From assembly GCF_024124825.1 (NCBI RefSeq), contig NZ_JAMXSS010000002.1, forward strand, positions 2,666,001 to 2,730,000: DNA of 64,000 bases. The letters are read 5' to 3'. The position numbers were made by a program, and so were the translations under genes. The stretch is from Arthrobacter sp. H16F315. GTDB lineage: Bacteria > Actinomycetota > Actinomycetes > Actinomycetales > Micrococcaceae. Positions 1-7,379 of this stretch are shown here, one piece after another (within the stretch, counting starts at the first letter, position 1; the number at the start of each line of letters is the position of its first letter). Under the pieces are notes generated by a model. The model had not been told where the DNA came from. It saw only the letters and a program-made list of their open reading frames with translations, and did no database searches.

Positions 1-926
1 ATCTGGAGACCCTCGCGGCGGCGCTTAAGCCGCTCAGCACCTGGCACGCCCTCGACACCCTGCAGGAATGCCGCGAAGCCTGCGGCGGGGCAGGTTTCCT
101 GATCGAGAACCGCTTTGCCTCGCTGCGTGCGGACCTCGACGTCTACGCCACCTTCGAAGGCGATAACACGGTGTTGCTGCAGCTGGTCGCCAAGCGGCTG
201 CTGGCCGACTATGCCAAGGAGTTCCGCACTGTGAACTTCGGTGTGCTCGCCCGCTATGTGGTGGGCCAGGCCACGGGGGCCGCCATCCACCGGACGGGCT
301 TGCGCGGCGTCGCCCAGTTTATGGCTGATTCCGGGTCGGTTCAGAAGGCGGCCATCGCCATCAAAGACGAAGCGAGCCAGCGCGCACTGCTGACCGACCG
401 GGTGCAAACCATGGTTGCCGAAGTGGGCGCGGCGCTCAAGGGCGCCAACAAGCTGCCCCAGCAGCAGGGCGCCGCCCTGTTCAACAGCCACCAGGACGAA
501 CTCATCGAAGCTGCCCAGGCGCACGCCGAGCTGCTGCAGTGGGAAGCCTTTACCGAGGCGCTTGGCACGGTCACGGACCCGGGAACCCGAAAGGTGCTGA
601 CCTGGCTGCGCGATCTCTTCGGCCTGGCCCTGATTGAGGACAACCTGTCCTGGTACCTGATGAACGGCAGGCTCTCCATGCAGCGCGCCCGGACCGTGGG
701 CGGCTACATCAACCGCCTGCTGGTGAAGATCCGTCCGCATGCCCTGGACCTGGTCGATGCCTTCGGGTTCGGGCCGGAACACCTCCGCGCTGAGATCGCA
801 ACGGGCGCTGAGAAGGTCCGCCAGGATGAGGCCCGCGAGTACTTCCGCAGGCTGCGCGCCAACGGGGATGCCCCCGTGGACGAGAAGATCCTCTTGGCAC
901 GCAAGGGCCACGGGAAAAAATCCTAA
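1..926 (+). CDS. Acyl-CoA oxidase / acyl-CoA dehydrogenase family, C-terminal part (5' truncated by window)
   Basis: The reading frame is open from the window edge (first full codon at base 3) to TAA at 924-926, giving about 307 residues of a larger flavoprotein that oxidises acyl-CoA to trans-2-enoyl-CoA in beta-oxidation. The visible start carries CREACGGAGF and then FEGDNTVLLQLVAKRLL, the FAD- and substrate-contacting block typical of long acyl-CoA oxidase-like proteins (about 650-700 aa in actinobacteria). A helical C-terminal domain follows. A GTG at 171 is inside this block and is not the start. A strong hairpin follows the stop. Whether it is an oxidase (electrons to O2) or a dehydrogenase (electrons to ETF) cannot be decided from this part. 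Confidence 0.85.
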   Translation, partial: LETLAAALKPLSTWHALDTLQECREACGGAGFLIENRFASLRADLDVYATFEGDNTVLLQLVAKRLLADYAKEFRTVNFGVLARYVVGQATGAAIHRTGLRGVAQFMADSGSVQKAAIAIKDEASQRALLTDRVQTMVAEVGAALKGANKLPQQQGAALFNSHQDELIEAAQAHAELLQWEAFTEALGTVTDPGTRKVLTWLRDLFGLALIEDNLSWYLMNGRLSMQRARTVGGYINRLLVKIRPHALDLVDAFGFGPEHLRAEIATGAEKVRQDEAREYFRRLRANGDAPVDEKILLARKGHGKKS

Positions 927-946
927 GGTCCCTGCCCGGGCCGGAA

Positions 947-992
947 CACCACAACAGCGCCGCCCCCGCAAGGGGGCGGCGCTGTTGTGGTG
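947..992. terminator. Bidirectional intrinsic terminator between the acyl-CoA oxidase gene and glgA
   Basis: A perfect 21-bp inverted repeat (arms 947-967 and 972-992) with a GCAA tetraloop lies between two convergent genes. It sits 20 bp after the upstream stop and 20 bp before the glgA stop, so it can serve both. There is no clear U-tract, as is common in high-GC actinobacteria. Confidence 0.85.
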
Positions 993-1011
993 TGTGGCCG
1001 GATGCCGGCGG

Positions 1012-2218
1012 TCAGGAGTTCTTTGGGAGCACCGAGCGGTAGACCGCAAGAGTGGTTTCGGTGATGGATTCCCAAGAGAAGTGTTCTTCGGCGCGGCGCC
1101 GGCCGGCCTGGCCCATGGCGCGGGCCCGGGCGGGATCGGTGACAACTTCGGTCAGCGCGGCAGCGAATTCGGTGACAAACTTCTCCGGATCCAGCGGAGT
1201 GCCGGTCCCGTCAGTGACTTGCTCGATGTCCACCAGCAGCCCGGTCTCGCCGTGCTGCACCACCTCCGGGATTCCGCCGGTGGCACTGGCCACCACGGCG
1301 GCACCGCAAGCCATGGCCTCAAGGTTTACGATGCCAAGGGGCTCATAGATGGACGGGCAGGCAAAAGCCGTGGCGTGGCTGAGCACCTGGATCAGCTCGT
1401 TGCGCGGCAGCATCCGCTCCACCAGGATCACACCGCTGCGCTGGGTCTGCAGCTGCCCGATCAGGCGGGAAGTTTCGGCGGCAAGCTCGGGGGTGTCTGC
1501 GGCACCGAGGCACAGCACCAGCTGCACGTCGGCCGGCAGTTTGGCGGCCGCACGAAGCAGGTAGGGCACGCCCTTCTGGCGGGTATTGCGGCCGACGAAG
1601 ACTACGCTCGGCCGTGCCGGGTCAATCCCCAGGGCGCGGACGACGTCCTCTCCTTCGTCCCGGTTCCAGAGGCTCACATCGATGCCGTTGTGGACTACCT
1701 TGACCTTGGCGGGGTCCACCTCCGGGTAGCTGCGCAGAATGTCCTGGCGCATGCCCTCGGAGACTGCGATGATGGCGGCTGCGGCCTCGTAGGCAGTCTT
1801 TTCCACCCAGGAGGACACGGCGTAGCCCGCCGCCAAGCTGCTCGGCCTTCCACGGGCGCAGCGGCTCCAAACTGTGGGCGCTGAGCACGTGTGGAATGCC
1901 GTGCAGCAACGAGGCGATGTGCCCGGCCATGTTGGCATACCAGGTGTGTGAATGCACGATGTCGGCGCCGGCAATATCCGGCACAATCCGCAAATCCACT
2001 CCGAGGGTCTGCAGCGCAGCGTTCGCCGTGCCCAGATCCCCGGGCACGGCGTACGACGTGACGCTCGCGCCGTGATAGTCGGGTTCACGGGCCGCGCCGA
2101 AGGCGCGAACCTGCAGATCCACGTGCCGGGCCAGCACACGGCTGAGCTCGGCCACGTGGACCCCGGCGCCGCCATAGATTTCGGGCGGGAATTCTTTGGT
2201 CACAATGTCTATACGCAC
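1012..2218 (-). CDS. glgA: Glycogen synthase GlgA, actinobacterial type (frameshifted in this sequence)
   Basis: GT-B glycosyltransferase that extends alpha-1,4-glucan from ADP-glucose (in some actinobacteria this family makes maltose-1-phosphate). The N-terminal part has the sugar-nucleotide loop KEFPPEIYGGAGVHVAEL and IVHSHTWYANMAGHI. The C-terminal part has VFVGRNTRQKGVPYLL and the nucleotide-binding EPLGIVNLEAMACG block. The two halves are in different frames: after EQLGGG the frame breaks at the CCC at 1826-1828. Removing one base restores GGGYAVSSWVEKTAYE and an uninterrupted protein of about 401 aa, the normal size. I chose GTG at 2218 (protein starts RIDIVTKEFPP) over TTG at 2227, which overlaps the likely ribosome binding site. 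The gene is divergent from glgC. Confidence 0.88.
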
Positions 2219-2319
2219 AAACTCCAAGGTAGTCGTTACGGTGGAACTGATCTAGTGTGAAGACGTTCGGGCGAGCCGGACTGTTTGAGGAAGTACAAAG
2301 GCGTTCAGGAGCGATCACT
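2219..2319. promoter_or_regulatory. Divergent glgA-glgC intergenic promoter region
   Basis: 101 bp separate the two divergent glycogen genes and must hold both promoters. An AGGAG ribosome binding site at 2307-2311 lies 8 nt before the glgC ATG. I cannot assign -10/-35 boxes with confidence. Confidence 0.5.
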
Positions 2320-3729
2320 ATGCCGAATAAGAAAGTTTTGGCCATTGTCCTTGCCGGTGGCGAGGGTAACCGGCTTATGCCATTGACGGCGGACCGGGCC
2401 AAACCCGGCGTGCCCTTTGCCGGGAGCTATCGCCTGATTGACTTTGCGTTATCCAACCTGGTCAATTCCCGCTATCTGCAGATCGTTGTGCTGACGCAGT
2501 ACAAGTCGCACAGCCTGGACCGCCACATTTCCGAAACCTGGCGGATGTCCACCCAGCTGGGCAACTACATCGCCTCCGTCCCGGCGCAGCAGCGAGTGGG
2601 CAAAAGCTGGTTCCTCGGCAGCGCGAACGCCATCTACCAGTCGTTGAACCTCATTCAGGATGCCAATCCCGACATCGTCGTCGTCGTCGGCGCAGACCAC
2701 GTATACCGGATGGACTTCGGTCAAATGGTCGACCAGCACGTCGCCAGCGGCGCCAAGGCCACGGTGGCCGCCGTCCGACAGCCGCTGCACATGGCCGACC
2801 AGTTCGGTGTGATCGAAGTGGACCCGGATAATCCGGAGAAGATTGCCGCGTTCGTCGAGAAGCCCGCCACCACCCCGGGGCTCGCCGCCGACCCCACCCA
2901 GTTCCTCGCCTCCATGGGCAACTACGTGTTCAGCGCCGACGCCCTGGTCGAGGCCCTGCACCTCGATGCCGAGCGACTTGATACCAAACACGACATGGGC
3001 GGGGACATCATTCCCTACTTCGTTGACCAGGGCGAAGCCGGCGTCTACGACTTCACCCTGAATGAGATCCCGGGCTCCACCGAACGCGACCGAACCTACT
3101 GGCGCGACGTGGGCACCATCGACTCGTTTTACGATGCGCACATGGACCTTATCTCTCCCGTTCCGGTATTCAACCTGTACAACTCCGAATGGCCGATCTA
3201 CACGCGGCAAAGCATTTCCCCGCCGGCCAAGTTCGTCCGCGGCCAGAAAAACACTGTCGGCACAGCGATGGATTCCATCGTTGCCAGCGGCACCGTGATT
3301 TCCGGCGGCATAGTGGAGGGCTCAGTTCTCTCCAACGACGTGTACGTCGGCACGTCCAGCCGGGTCCTCGACTCGGTGCTGATGGATAAGGTCACCATTG
3401 GCTCGGGCGCCGTCGTCAAGCGCGCCATCATTGACAAAAACGTCCAGGTCCCGGCGGGTGCCGCGATCGGCCTCGACCACGATCTGGACCGGGCCCGCGG
3501 ATTCAAGGTCACCGACTCCGGCATCACTGTCCTGTCGAAGGGCCAGCATGTTCCCGAACCCGGCGAAGCTGAACGCGCCCTGGCCGCCGCCAACCTGATC
3601 CTGGTGCCGAACGCAGTCAAGGCTGCCACGGAAAACTGGCCCGCGCTTCGTGACTCCGTGCACAAGGTAGCTGAAGTGCAGGCTGCCGCGGTGGGCGTCG
3701 CCGCCCCGCAGCCGACCGAAGCCCACTGA
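2320..3729 (+). CDS. glgC: Glucose-1-phosphate adenylyltransferase (ADP-glucose pyrophosphorylase)
   Basis: Makes ADP-glucose and PPi from ATP and glucose-1-phosphate, the committed step of bacterial glycogen synthesis. The 469-aa protein has the nucleotidyltransferase signature [12 protein letters not shown] near residue 12, followed by [10 protein letters not shown], then [10 protein letters not shown] and [10 protein letters not shown] in the catalytic domain. The C-terminal third is a left-handed beta-helix with hexapeptide-like repeats ([23 protein letters not shown]). The ATG at 2320 follows AGGAG with 8-nt spacing, and the [13 protein letters not shown] start matches the family. The longer frame from 2257 has no support. 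It supplies the substrate for the adjacent divergent GlgA. Family members are allosterically controlled by glycolytic intermediates. Confidence 0.96.
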   Translation: MPNKKVLAIVLAGGEGNRLMPLTADRAKPGVPFAGSYRLIDFALSNLVNSRYLQIVVLTQYKSHSLDRHISETWRMSTQLGNYIASVPAQQRVGKSWFLGSANAIYQSLNLIQDANPDIVVVVGADHVYRMDFGQMVDQHVASGAKATVAAVRQPLHMADQFGVIEVDPDNPEKIAAFVEKPATTPGLAADPTQFLASMGNYVFSADALVEALHLDAERLDTKHDMGGDIIPYFVDQGEAGVYDFTLNEIPGSTERDRTYWRDVGTIDSFYDAHMDLISPVPVFNLYNSEWPIYTRQSISPPAKFVRGQKNTVGTAMDSIVASGTVISGGIVEGSVLSNDVYVGTSSRVLDSVLMDKVTIGSGAVVKRAIIDKNVQVPAGAAIGLDHDLDRARGFKVTDSGITVLSKGQHVPEPGEAERALAAANLILVPNAVKAATENWPALRDSVHKVAEVQAAAVGVAAPQPTEAH

Positions 3730-3743
3730 TCCGGCGCTGCTCC

Positions 3744-3782
3744 GCCGGGAGCCCGGTACCGGCGTCGGTCCGGGCTCCCGGC
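3744..3782 (+). terminator. Terminator after glgC
   Basis: Perfect 13-bp stem (3744-3756 with 3770-3782) and 13-nt loop, starting 15 bp after the glgC stop and ending 20 bp before the next start codon. Confidence 0.65.
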
Positions 3783-3801
3783 AGGCTGTAAAATTGGGGC
3801 A

Positions 3802-5265
3802 ATGAGCTCTCCCGATGTGCCGTCCGATCTGACTCCCGAGGAAATCCGGGCCTGCCTAAAGGTCCTGAACAGCATCCACGTCTACGACGAGGAGCACCCG
3901 GACTACGTCTCGGTGCGCCGCGCCACCGGGAAGATGTTCAAGGCCGTGAAGCGGCACCGCCGGGTCAGTAAGCGGGACATGATCGCCGAAGCGGACCGTG
4001 CCGTGATCGCACAGACCGCTACGGCGGCCCCTGACCGGATCGACGACGAAACCCGCGGCAACAAACTCGCGCCCTCGGCAACCGGCGAGATTGCCGGGCA
4101 CCTGATCAAATCCAGGCCCTGCTATATCTGCAAGCAGCATTACACCCAGGTGGATGCTTTCTACCACCAGCTGTGCCCCGATTGCGCCGCCTTCAGCCAC
4201 AGCAAGCGGGACGCACGGACCGACCTGACCGGACGCGCAGCCCTGCTGACCGGCGGCCGGGCGAAGATTGGTATGTACATTGCGCTGCGGTTGCTCCGCG
4301 ACGGCGCCCACACCACCATCACCACCCGCTTCCCCAAGGACGCTGCCCGCCGCTTTGCCGCGATGGAAGACAGCAGCGAATGGCTGCACCGGCTCAGGAT
4401 CGTCGGGATTGACCTCCGCGACCCCTCCCAGGTGATGGCACTGACCGATTCGCTCGAGGCGGCGGGTCCGCTGGACATCATTATCAACAACGCAGCCCAA
4501 ACCGTCCGGCGCTCCGGCAATGCCTATCAGCCGCTGGTCGACGCCGAGGACGAACCCCTCCCGGAGGCGCTCCAGGCGGCCAATGGCGGCCCGGAACTCG
4601 TCACCTTCGGCCACGCCCACGACAAGCACCCGCTGGCCCTCGCCAGCACCGTCCTGGAGCACCCGGTGCTGGCCGGAGACGCCATCACCTCGCTGGCGTT
4701 GTCCGCGGGTTCCGCGTCCTTGGAGCGCATCGCTTCCGGCACCGCCATCGACGCCGGCGGCCTGGTCCCGGACCTGGCCAGTATCAACAGCTGGACCCAG
4801 GTGCTGGACGAGGTGGATCCCCTGGAAATGCTGGAGGTCCAGTTGTGCAACGTCACCGCGCCGTTCCTGCTGGTCAGCCGGCTTCGAGAAGCGATGAAAC
4901 GCTCAACCGCCCGGCGGAAGTACATCGTCAATGTCAGTGCCATGGAGGGCCAGTTCTCCCGTGCCTACAAGGGCCCCGGCCACCCGCACACCAATATGGC
5001 CAAAGCGGCGCTGAACATGATGACACGGACCAGCGCCCAGGAGATGCTGGACACGGACGGCATCCTGATGACCGCCGTCGATACCGGCTGGATCACCGAT
5101 GAGCGCCCGCACTACACCAAGGTCCGCCTGATGGAGGAAGGTTTCCACGCTCCCCTGGATCTGGTCGACGGAGCCGCCCGGGTCTACGACCCGATTGTGG
5201 TGGGCGAGTCCGGCGAGGACCAGTTCGGCGTCTTCCTGAAGGACTACAAGCCAAGTCCGTGGTGA
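3802..5265 (+). CDS. SDR-family oxidoreductase with N-terminal zinc-ribbon-like domain
   Basis: 487-aa protein in two parts. Residues about 1-130 hold a helical segment and four cysteines arranged CYICKQHY ... LCPDC, with two histidines nearby, which looks like a zinc ribbon. From about residue 142 a Rossmann fold begins with LTGGRAKIGMYIA (an altered TGxxxGxG), then DIIINNAAQTVRR (the NNAG equivalent), NVSAMEGQF for the catalytic serine, and YKGPGHPHTNMAKAALN. The Tyr-Lys pair in that last block is more widely spaced than the usual YxxxK. It is probably a cytosolic NAD(P)-dependent oxidoreductase with unknown substrate. The ATG at 3802 follows GGGGC. I do not know an assigned function for this zinc-ribbon/SDR architecture. 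Confidence 0.8.
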   Translation: MSSPDVPSDLTPEEIRACLKVLNSIHVYDEEHPDYVSVRRATGKMFKAVKRHRRVSKRDMIAEADRAVIAQTATAAPDRIDDETRGNKLAPSATGEIAGHLIKSRPCYICKQHYTQVDAFYHQLCPDCAAFSHSKRDARTDLTGRAALLTGGRAKIGMYIALRLLRDGAHTTITTRFPKDAARRFAAMEDSSEWLHRLRIVGIDLRDPSQVMALTDSLEAAGPLDIIINNAAQTVRRSGNAYQPLVDAEDEPLPEALQAANGGPELVTFGHAHDKHPLALASTVLEHPVLAGDAITSLALSAGSASLERIASGTAIDAGGLVPDLASINSWTQVLDEVDPLEMLEVQLCNVTAPFLLVSRLREAMKRSTARRKYIVNVSAMEGQFSRAYKGPGHPHTNMAKAALNMMTRTSAQEMLDTDGILMTAVDTGWITDERPHYTKVRLMEEGFHAPLDLVDGAARVYDPIVVGESGEDQFGVFLKDYKPSPW

Positions 5266-5301
5266 GGGCGGGCTGGTTTCACGCCGGTGCCGGGAGGGTC
5301 C

Positions 5302-5316
5302 GGGCCCTATGGCCCT
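5302..5316 (+). promoter_or_regulatory. Candidate DosR/DevR-type box upstream of PPOX gene 1
   Basis: GGGCCCTATGGCCCT matches the published mycobacterial DosR core GGGACTTNNGNCCCT at 10 of 12 defined positions. It begins 51 bp before the ATG of the PPOX-fold gene. The box before the second PPOX gene begins 50 bp from its ATG, and the sequences downstream of both boxes are also alike. Confidence 0.5.
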
Positions 5317-5352
5317 AATGGGTTCCCGGCAGTGCCCGTAACGTGGGTGCAC

Positions 5353-5822
5353 ATGAATACAGAGACGACGCCCGCGCCCGAATTCGGGCTGTCCATCGAC
5401 CAGTGCTGGGTCCTCCTGGACACCGAAGTCCTCGGCAGGATCGCCCTGATTGTGGATGGGCACCCGGAGATATTTCCGGTGAACTTTGCGCTGGACCGCC
5501 GCTCGATCGTCTTTCGCACCGCCGGTGGCACCAAACTCTGGGCGGCGATGACGGCGAAGCCGATCGCCTTTGAGATCGATGGCTACGACGCCCACGAACA
5601 GCAGGCGTGGAGTGTTGTTGCCCGCGGCGAGGCGCAGCTGATTGAAAGCCAAGAGGAAAAGGACGCCGTCGACGCCCGCCTCCTTGAGCCCTGGCAGCCG
5701 GGCGACAAGGACTACTATGTGCGGCTCTCCCCAAGGCCTTGACGGGTCGCCGGTTCACCGTGAGGAACCCCGACCTGTGGAACACCCGCCTCTCCGATCC
5801 CCGCCGGTCCTCTTTCGAGTAG
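5353..5822 (+). CDS. Pyridoxamine 5'-phosphate oxidase-fold flavin/F420-binding protein 1 (frameshifted near the 3' end)
   Basis: Small split-barrel protein of the PPOX-like family, paralogous to the gene at 9244. Shared blocks are ECW/QCW-LL near the start, VDGHPEIFPVNF, FRTAGGTKL and EPWQPGDKDYYVRL. As sequenced it stops at 5742 after SPRP. Adding one base in the CCCCAA run at 5729-5734 continues the frame through LTGRRF, the same ending as the paralogue (VTGRRF), to TAG at 5820, giving 156 aa against 162. The ATG at 5353 is chosen because the paralogue aligns from there. Such proteins bind FMN, F420 or heme; the substrate is unknown. A DosR-like box lies upstream, suggesting induction by hypoxia or NO through the neighbouring DevR/DevS. 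Confidence 0.75.
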
Positions 5823-5833
5823 CTTTCGAGTAG
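5812..5833 (+). repeat. 11-bp tandem duplication across the PPOX 1 stop codon
   Basis: CTTTCGAGTAG occurs twice head to tail (5812-5822 and 5823-5833). The restored stop TAG is the last three bases of the first unit, and the second unit carries another TAG in the same relative position. Confidence 0.85.
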
Positions 5834-5860
5834 CGGCCAAAGGGCTGGGGCCTGCGGGCG

Positions 5861-6312
5861 CTACCTCGCGGCTTTGGGTTCCGGGGAATGGACCACCAGC
5901 ACCGGGCAGTGGGCATGTGCCACCAGGGCGGAGCTGACCGAACCGATGAGCAGTCCGCCGAAGCCGCCATGGCCCCGGCGCCCTACCACCAGCAGTCCGG
6001 CGCTCCGGCTTGCCTCAAGCAGGGTATGGCGGGGGTGGCCCTGGACGAGTCGGGTTTCGAGGTTGGCGGGGACGTCCGCCCCGAACGCCTTCTCCACGGC
6101 TTCCTGCAGGATTTCAGCGGCGCGGACATCGAAGTCGTCGATGCCCATGGCGACATATCCGTCGTAGACCGGGGGACGTCCCAGCAGGCCAGCGCCACCA
6201 CCGTCGCGGAGAGCGCTGCGGCGAGGCTCTGGGCCTGGCGGAGGGCTTCAACCGATGCATCGGAACCGTCGACTCCCACCACAATGGTCCGGACTTTGGG
6301 GGCTTCGGTCAT
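5861..6312 (-). CDS. Universal stress protein, UspA family (frameshifted in this sequence)
   Basis: Single-domain Usp of 150 aa once repaired. It starts TIVVGVDGSDASVEALRQA (first beta strand and Asp of the ATP site) and ends with the nucleotide loop LLVVGRRGHGGFGGLLIGS (G-2x-G-9x-G(S/T) type), then CPVLVVHSP. The frame breaks at the GGGGG at 6171-6175. One extra base rejoins WDVPP to VYDGYVAMGIDDFDV. ATP-binding Usp proteins are involved in survival under hypoxia and starvation. It is divergent from devR, comparable to the M. tuberculosis locus where a Usp gene (Rv3134c) precedes devR-devS. Two candidate DevR sites lie in the shared intergenic region. Confidence 0.82.
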
Positions 6313-6379
6313 GGCAGATCCCTTCGGTATACAACTGGCACGTCCTGCCTACCATGACCTGCTGGCCGCGGCAGCGCCT

Positions 6380-6394
6380 AGGGCCAAAAGGCAT
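6380..6394 (-). promoter_or_regulatory. Weaker candidate DosR-type box in front of the universal stress gene
   Basis: On the minus strand ATGCCTTTTGGCCCT matches the DosR core at 9 of 12 defined positions, 68 bp before the usp start codon. On its own this is a marginal match. Confidence 0.3.
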
Positions 6395-6413
6395 GGGCAA
6401 CACACGCCGGAAC

Positions 6414-6453
6414 TGTCCCGGCGGGACCTAGGACCCTTGTCCGGTCCCGGGAC
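6414..6453. promoter_or_regulatory. Cluster of GTCCC/GGGAC palindromes including a strong DosR-type box (usp-devR intergenic)
   Basis: GGGACCTAGGACCCT at 6423-6437 matches the DosR core at 11 of 12 defined positions and is itself nearly palindromic. It is flanked by GTCCC-N3-GGGAC at 6414-6426 and by the perfect palindrome GTCCCGGGAC at 6444-6453. The cluster lies about 150 bp before devR and 100 bp before usp. This suggests autoregulation of devR and control of usp. Confidence 0.55.
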
Positions 6454-6602
6454 ACGGAGCAGAATGGCAGTCGTTGGGAACGGAACCGGCGGCCGGAGCG
6501 GACAATGGAGAGTCTGCGAATCCCACGCCGGCACAATCGTCGGAGCGGGCCTCGGAGTATCCGCACCATACACGGCAGCTTAAGCGGCCGGACAGGAGAA
6601 TC

Positions 6603-7379
6603 ATGATTGCCTGGGCAGACGCAGGTCTCACTGCAGCCGACGGGGCACCGGCCGTTATCCGGGTTTTTATCCTTGATGACCACGAACTCGTCCGGCGCGG
6701 GCTCCAGGAGCTCCTCGAGGGTGAGGGTTTCCTGGTGGTGGGCAGCTCGGGTTCCGCCGTCGAGGCGACCCGGCGCATTCCGGCCCTCCATCCTGACGTC
6801 TGCGTCCTGGACGCCCGTTTGCCGGACGGGACCGGAATTGAGGTCTGCCGGGACGTACGTTCGGTTGACCCGTCGCTGAACTGCATTATTCTGACGAGCT
6901 ACGACGACGAGCAAGCGCTGCGCGGAGCGGTTCTGGCGGGCGCCAGCGGCTATGTCTTGAAGGAGATCGGTGGCACCGACCTGATCGGGGCGCTGCGCCG
7001 GGCTGCTGCCGGCGAGTCCCTCTTCGCAGAGGGCGTCGCCGCAGGAATCGTGGACAGTATGGTGGCGGCCGAAGATGTGGACCCCAGGACTGCCTCCCTG
7101 ACGCCGCAGGAGCGGCGGGTACTGGAGCTGGTGGGCGGTGGGCTCACCAACCGCCAGATTGCAGCGGAGATGTTCCTCGCCGAGAAGACCGTCAAAAACT
7201 ACGTTTCATCACTGCTGGCCAAGCTGGGCTTTGAACGGCGGACGCAGGCTGCGGTGTTTATCGCGAGCCCCCGTCACCGGCAACGCAAGGAAGCCACGCG
7301 GAAGCACATCGACCCCACAGTGTCCGCTAGCCGGCGGGCCTCGAACCGCGATTACTGCCCGCGACGCCTGCTGCTATAG
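6603..7379 (+). CDS. devR: DevR/DosR-like NarL-family response regulator
   Basis: Receiver domain (residues about 20-135) beginning IRVFILDDHELVRRGLQELL, with the acidic DD pair, phosphoacceptor Asp in DVCVLDARLPDG, the conserved Thr/Ser in ILTSYDDE and Lys in GYVLKEIGG. A LuxR-type helix-turn-helix follows (LTPQERRVLELVGGGLTNRQ, then EKTVKNYVSSLLAKLGFERR), ending in RTQAAVF as in DosR. The ATG at 6603 is preceded by AGGAG. The length is 258 aa, about 40 longer than usual, because an Arg-rich tail runs on to overlap the convergent kinase gene by 6 bp. That tail may be an artefact of another single-base error in GCCCCC near 7270. It is expected to be phosphorylated by the neighbouring kinase and to bind the DosR-type boxes listed here. 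Confidence 0.88.
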   Translation: MIAWADAGLTAADGAPAVIRVFILDDHELVRRGLQELLEGEGFLVVGSSGSAVEATRRIPALHPDVCVLDARLPDGTGIEVCRDVRSVDPSLNCIILTSYDDEQALRGAVLAGASGYVLKEIGGTDLIGALRRAAAGESLFAEGVAAGIVDSMVAAEDVDPRTASLTPQERRVLELVGGGLTNRQIAAEMFLAEKTVKNYVSSLLAKLGFERRTQAAVFIASPRHRQRKEATRKHIDPTVSASRRASNRDYCPRRLLL

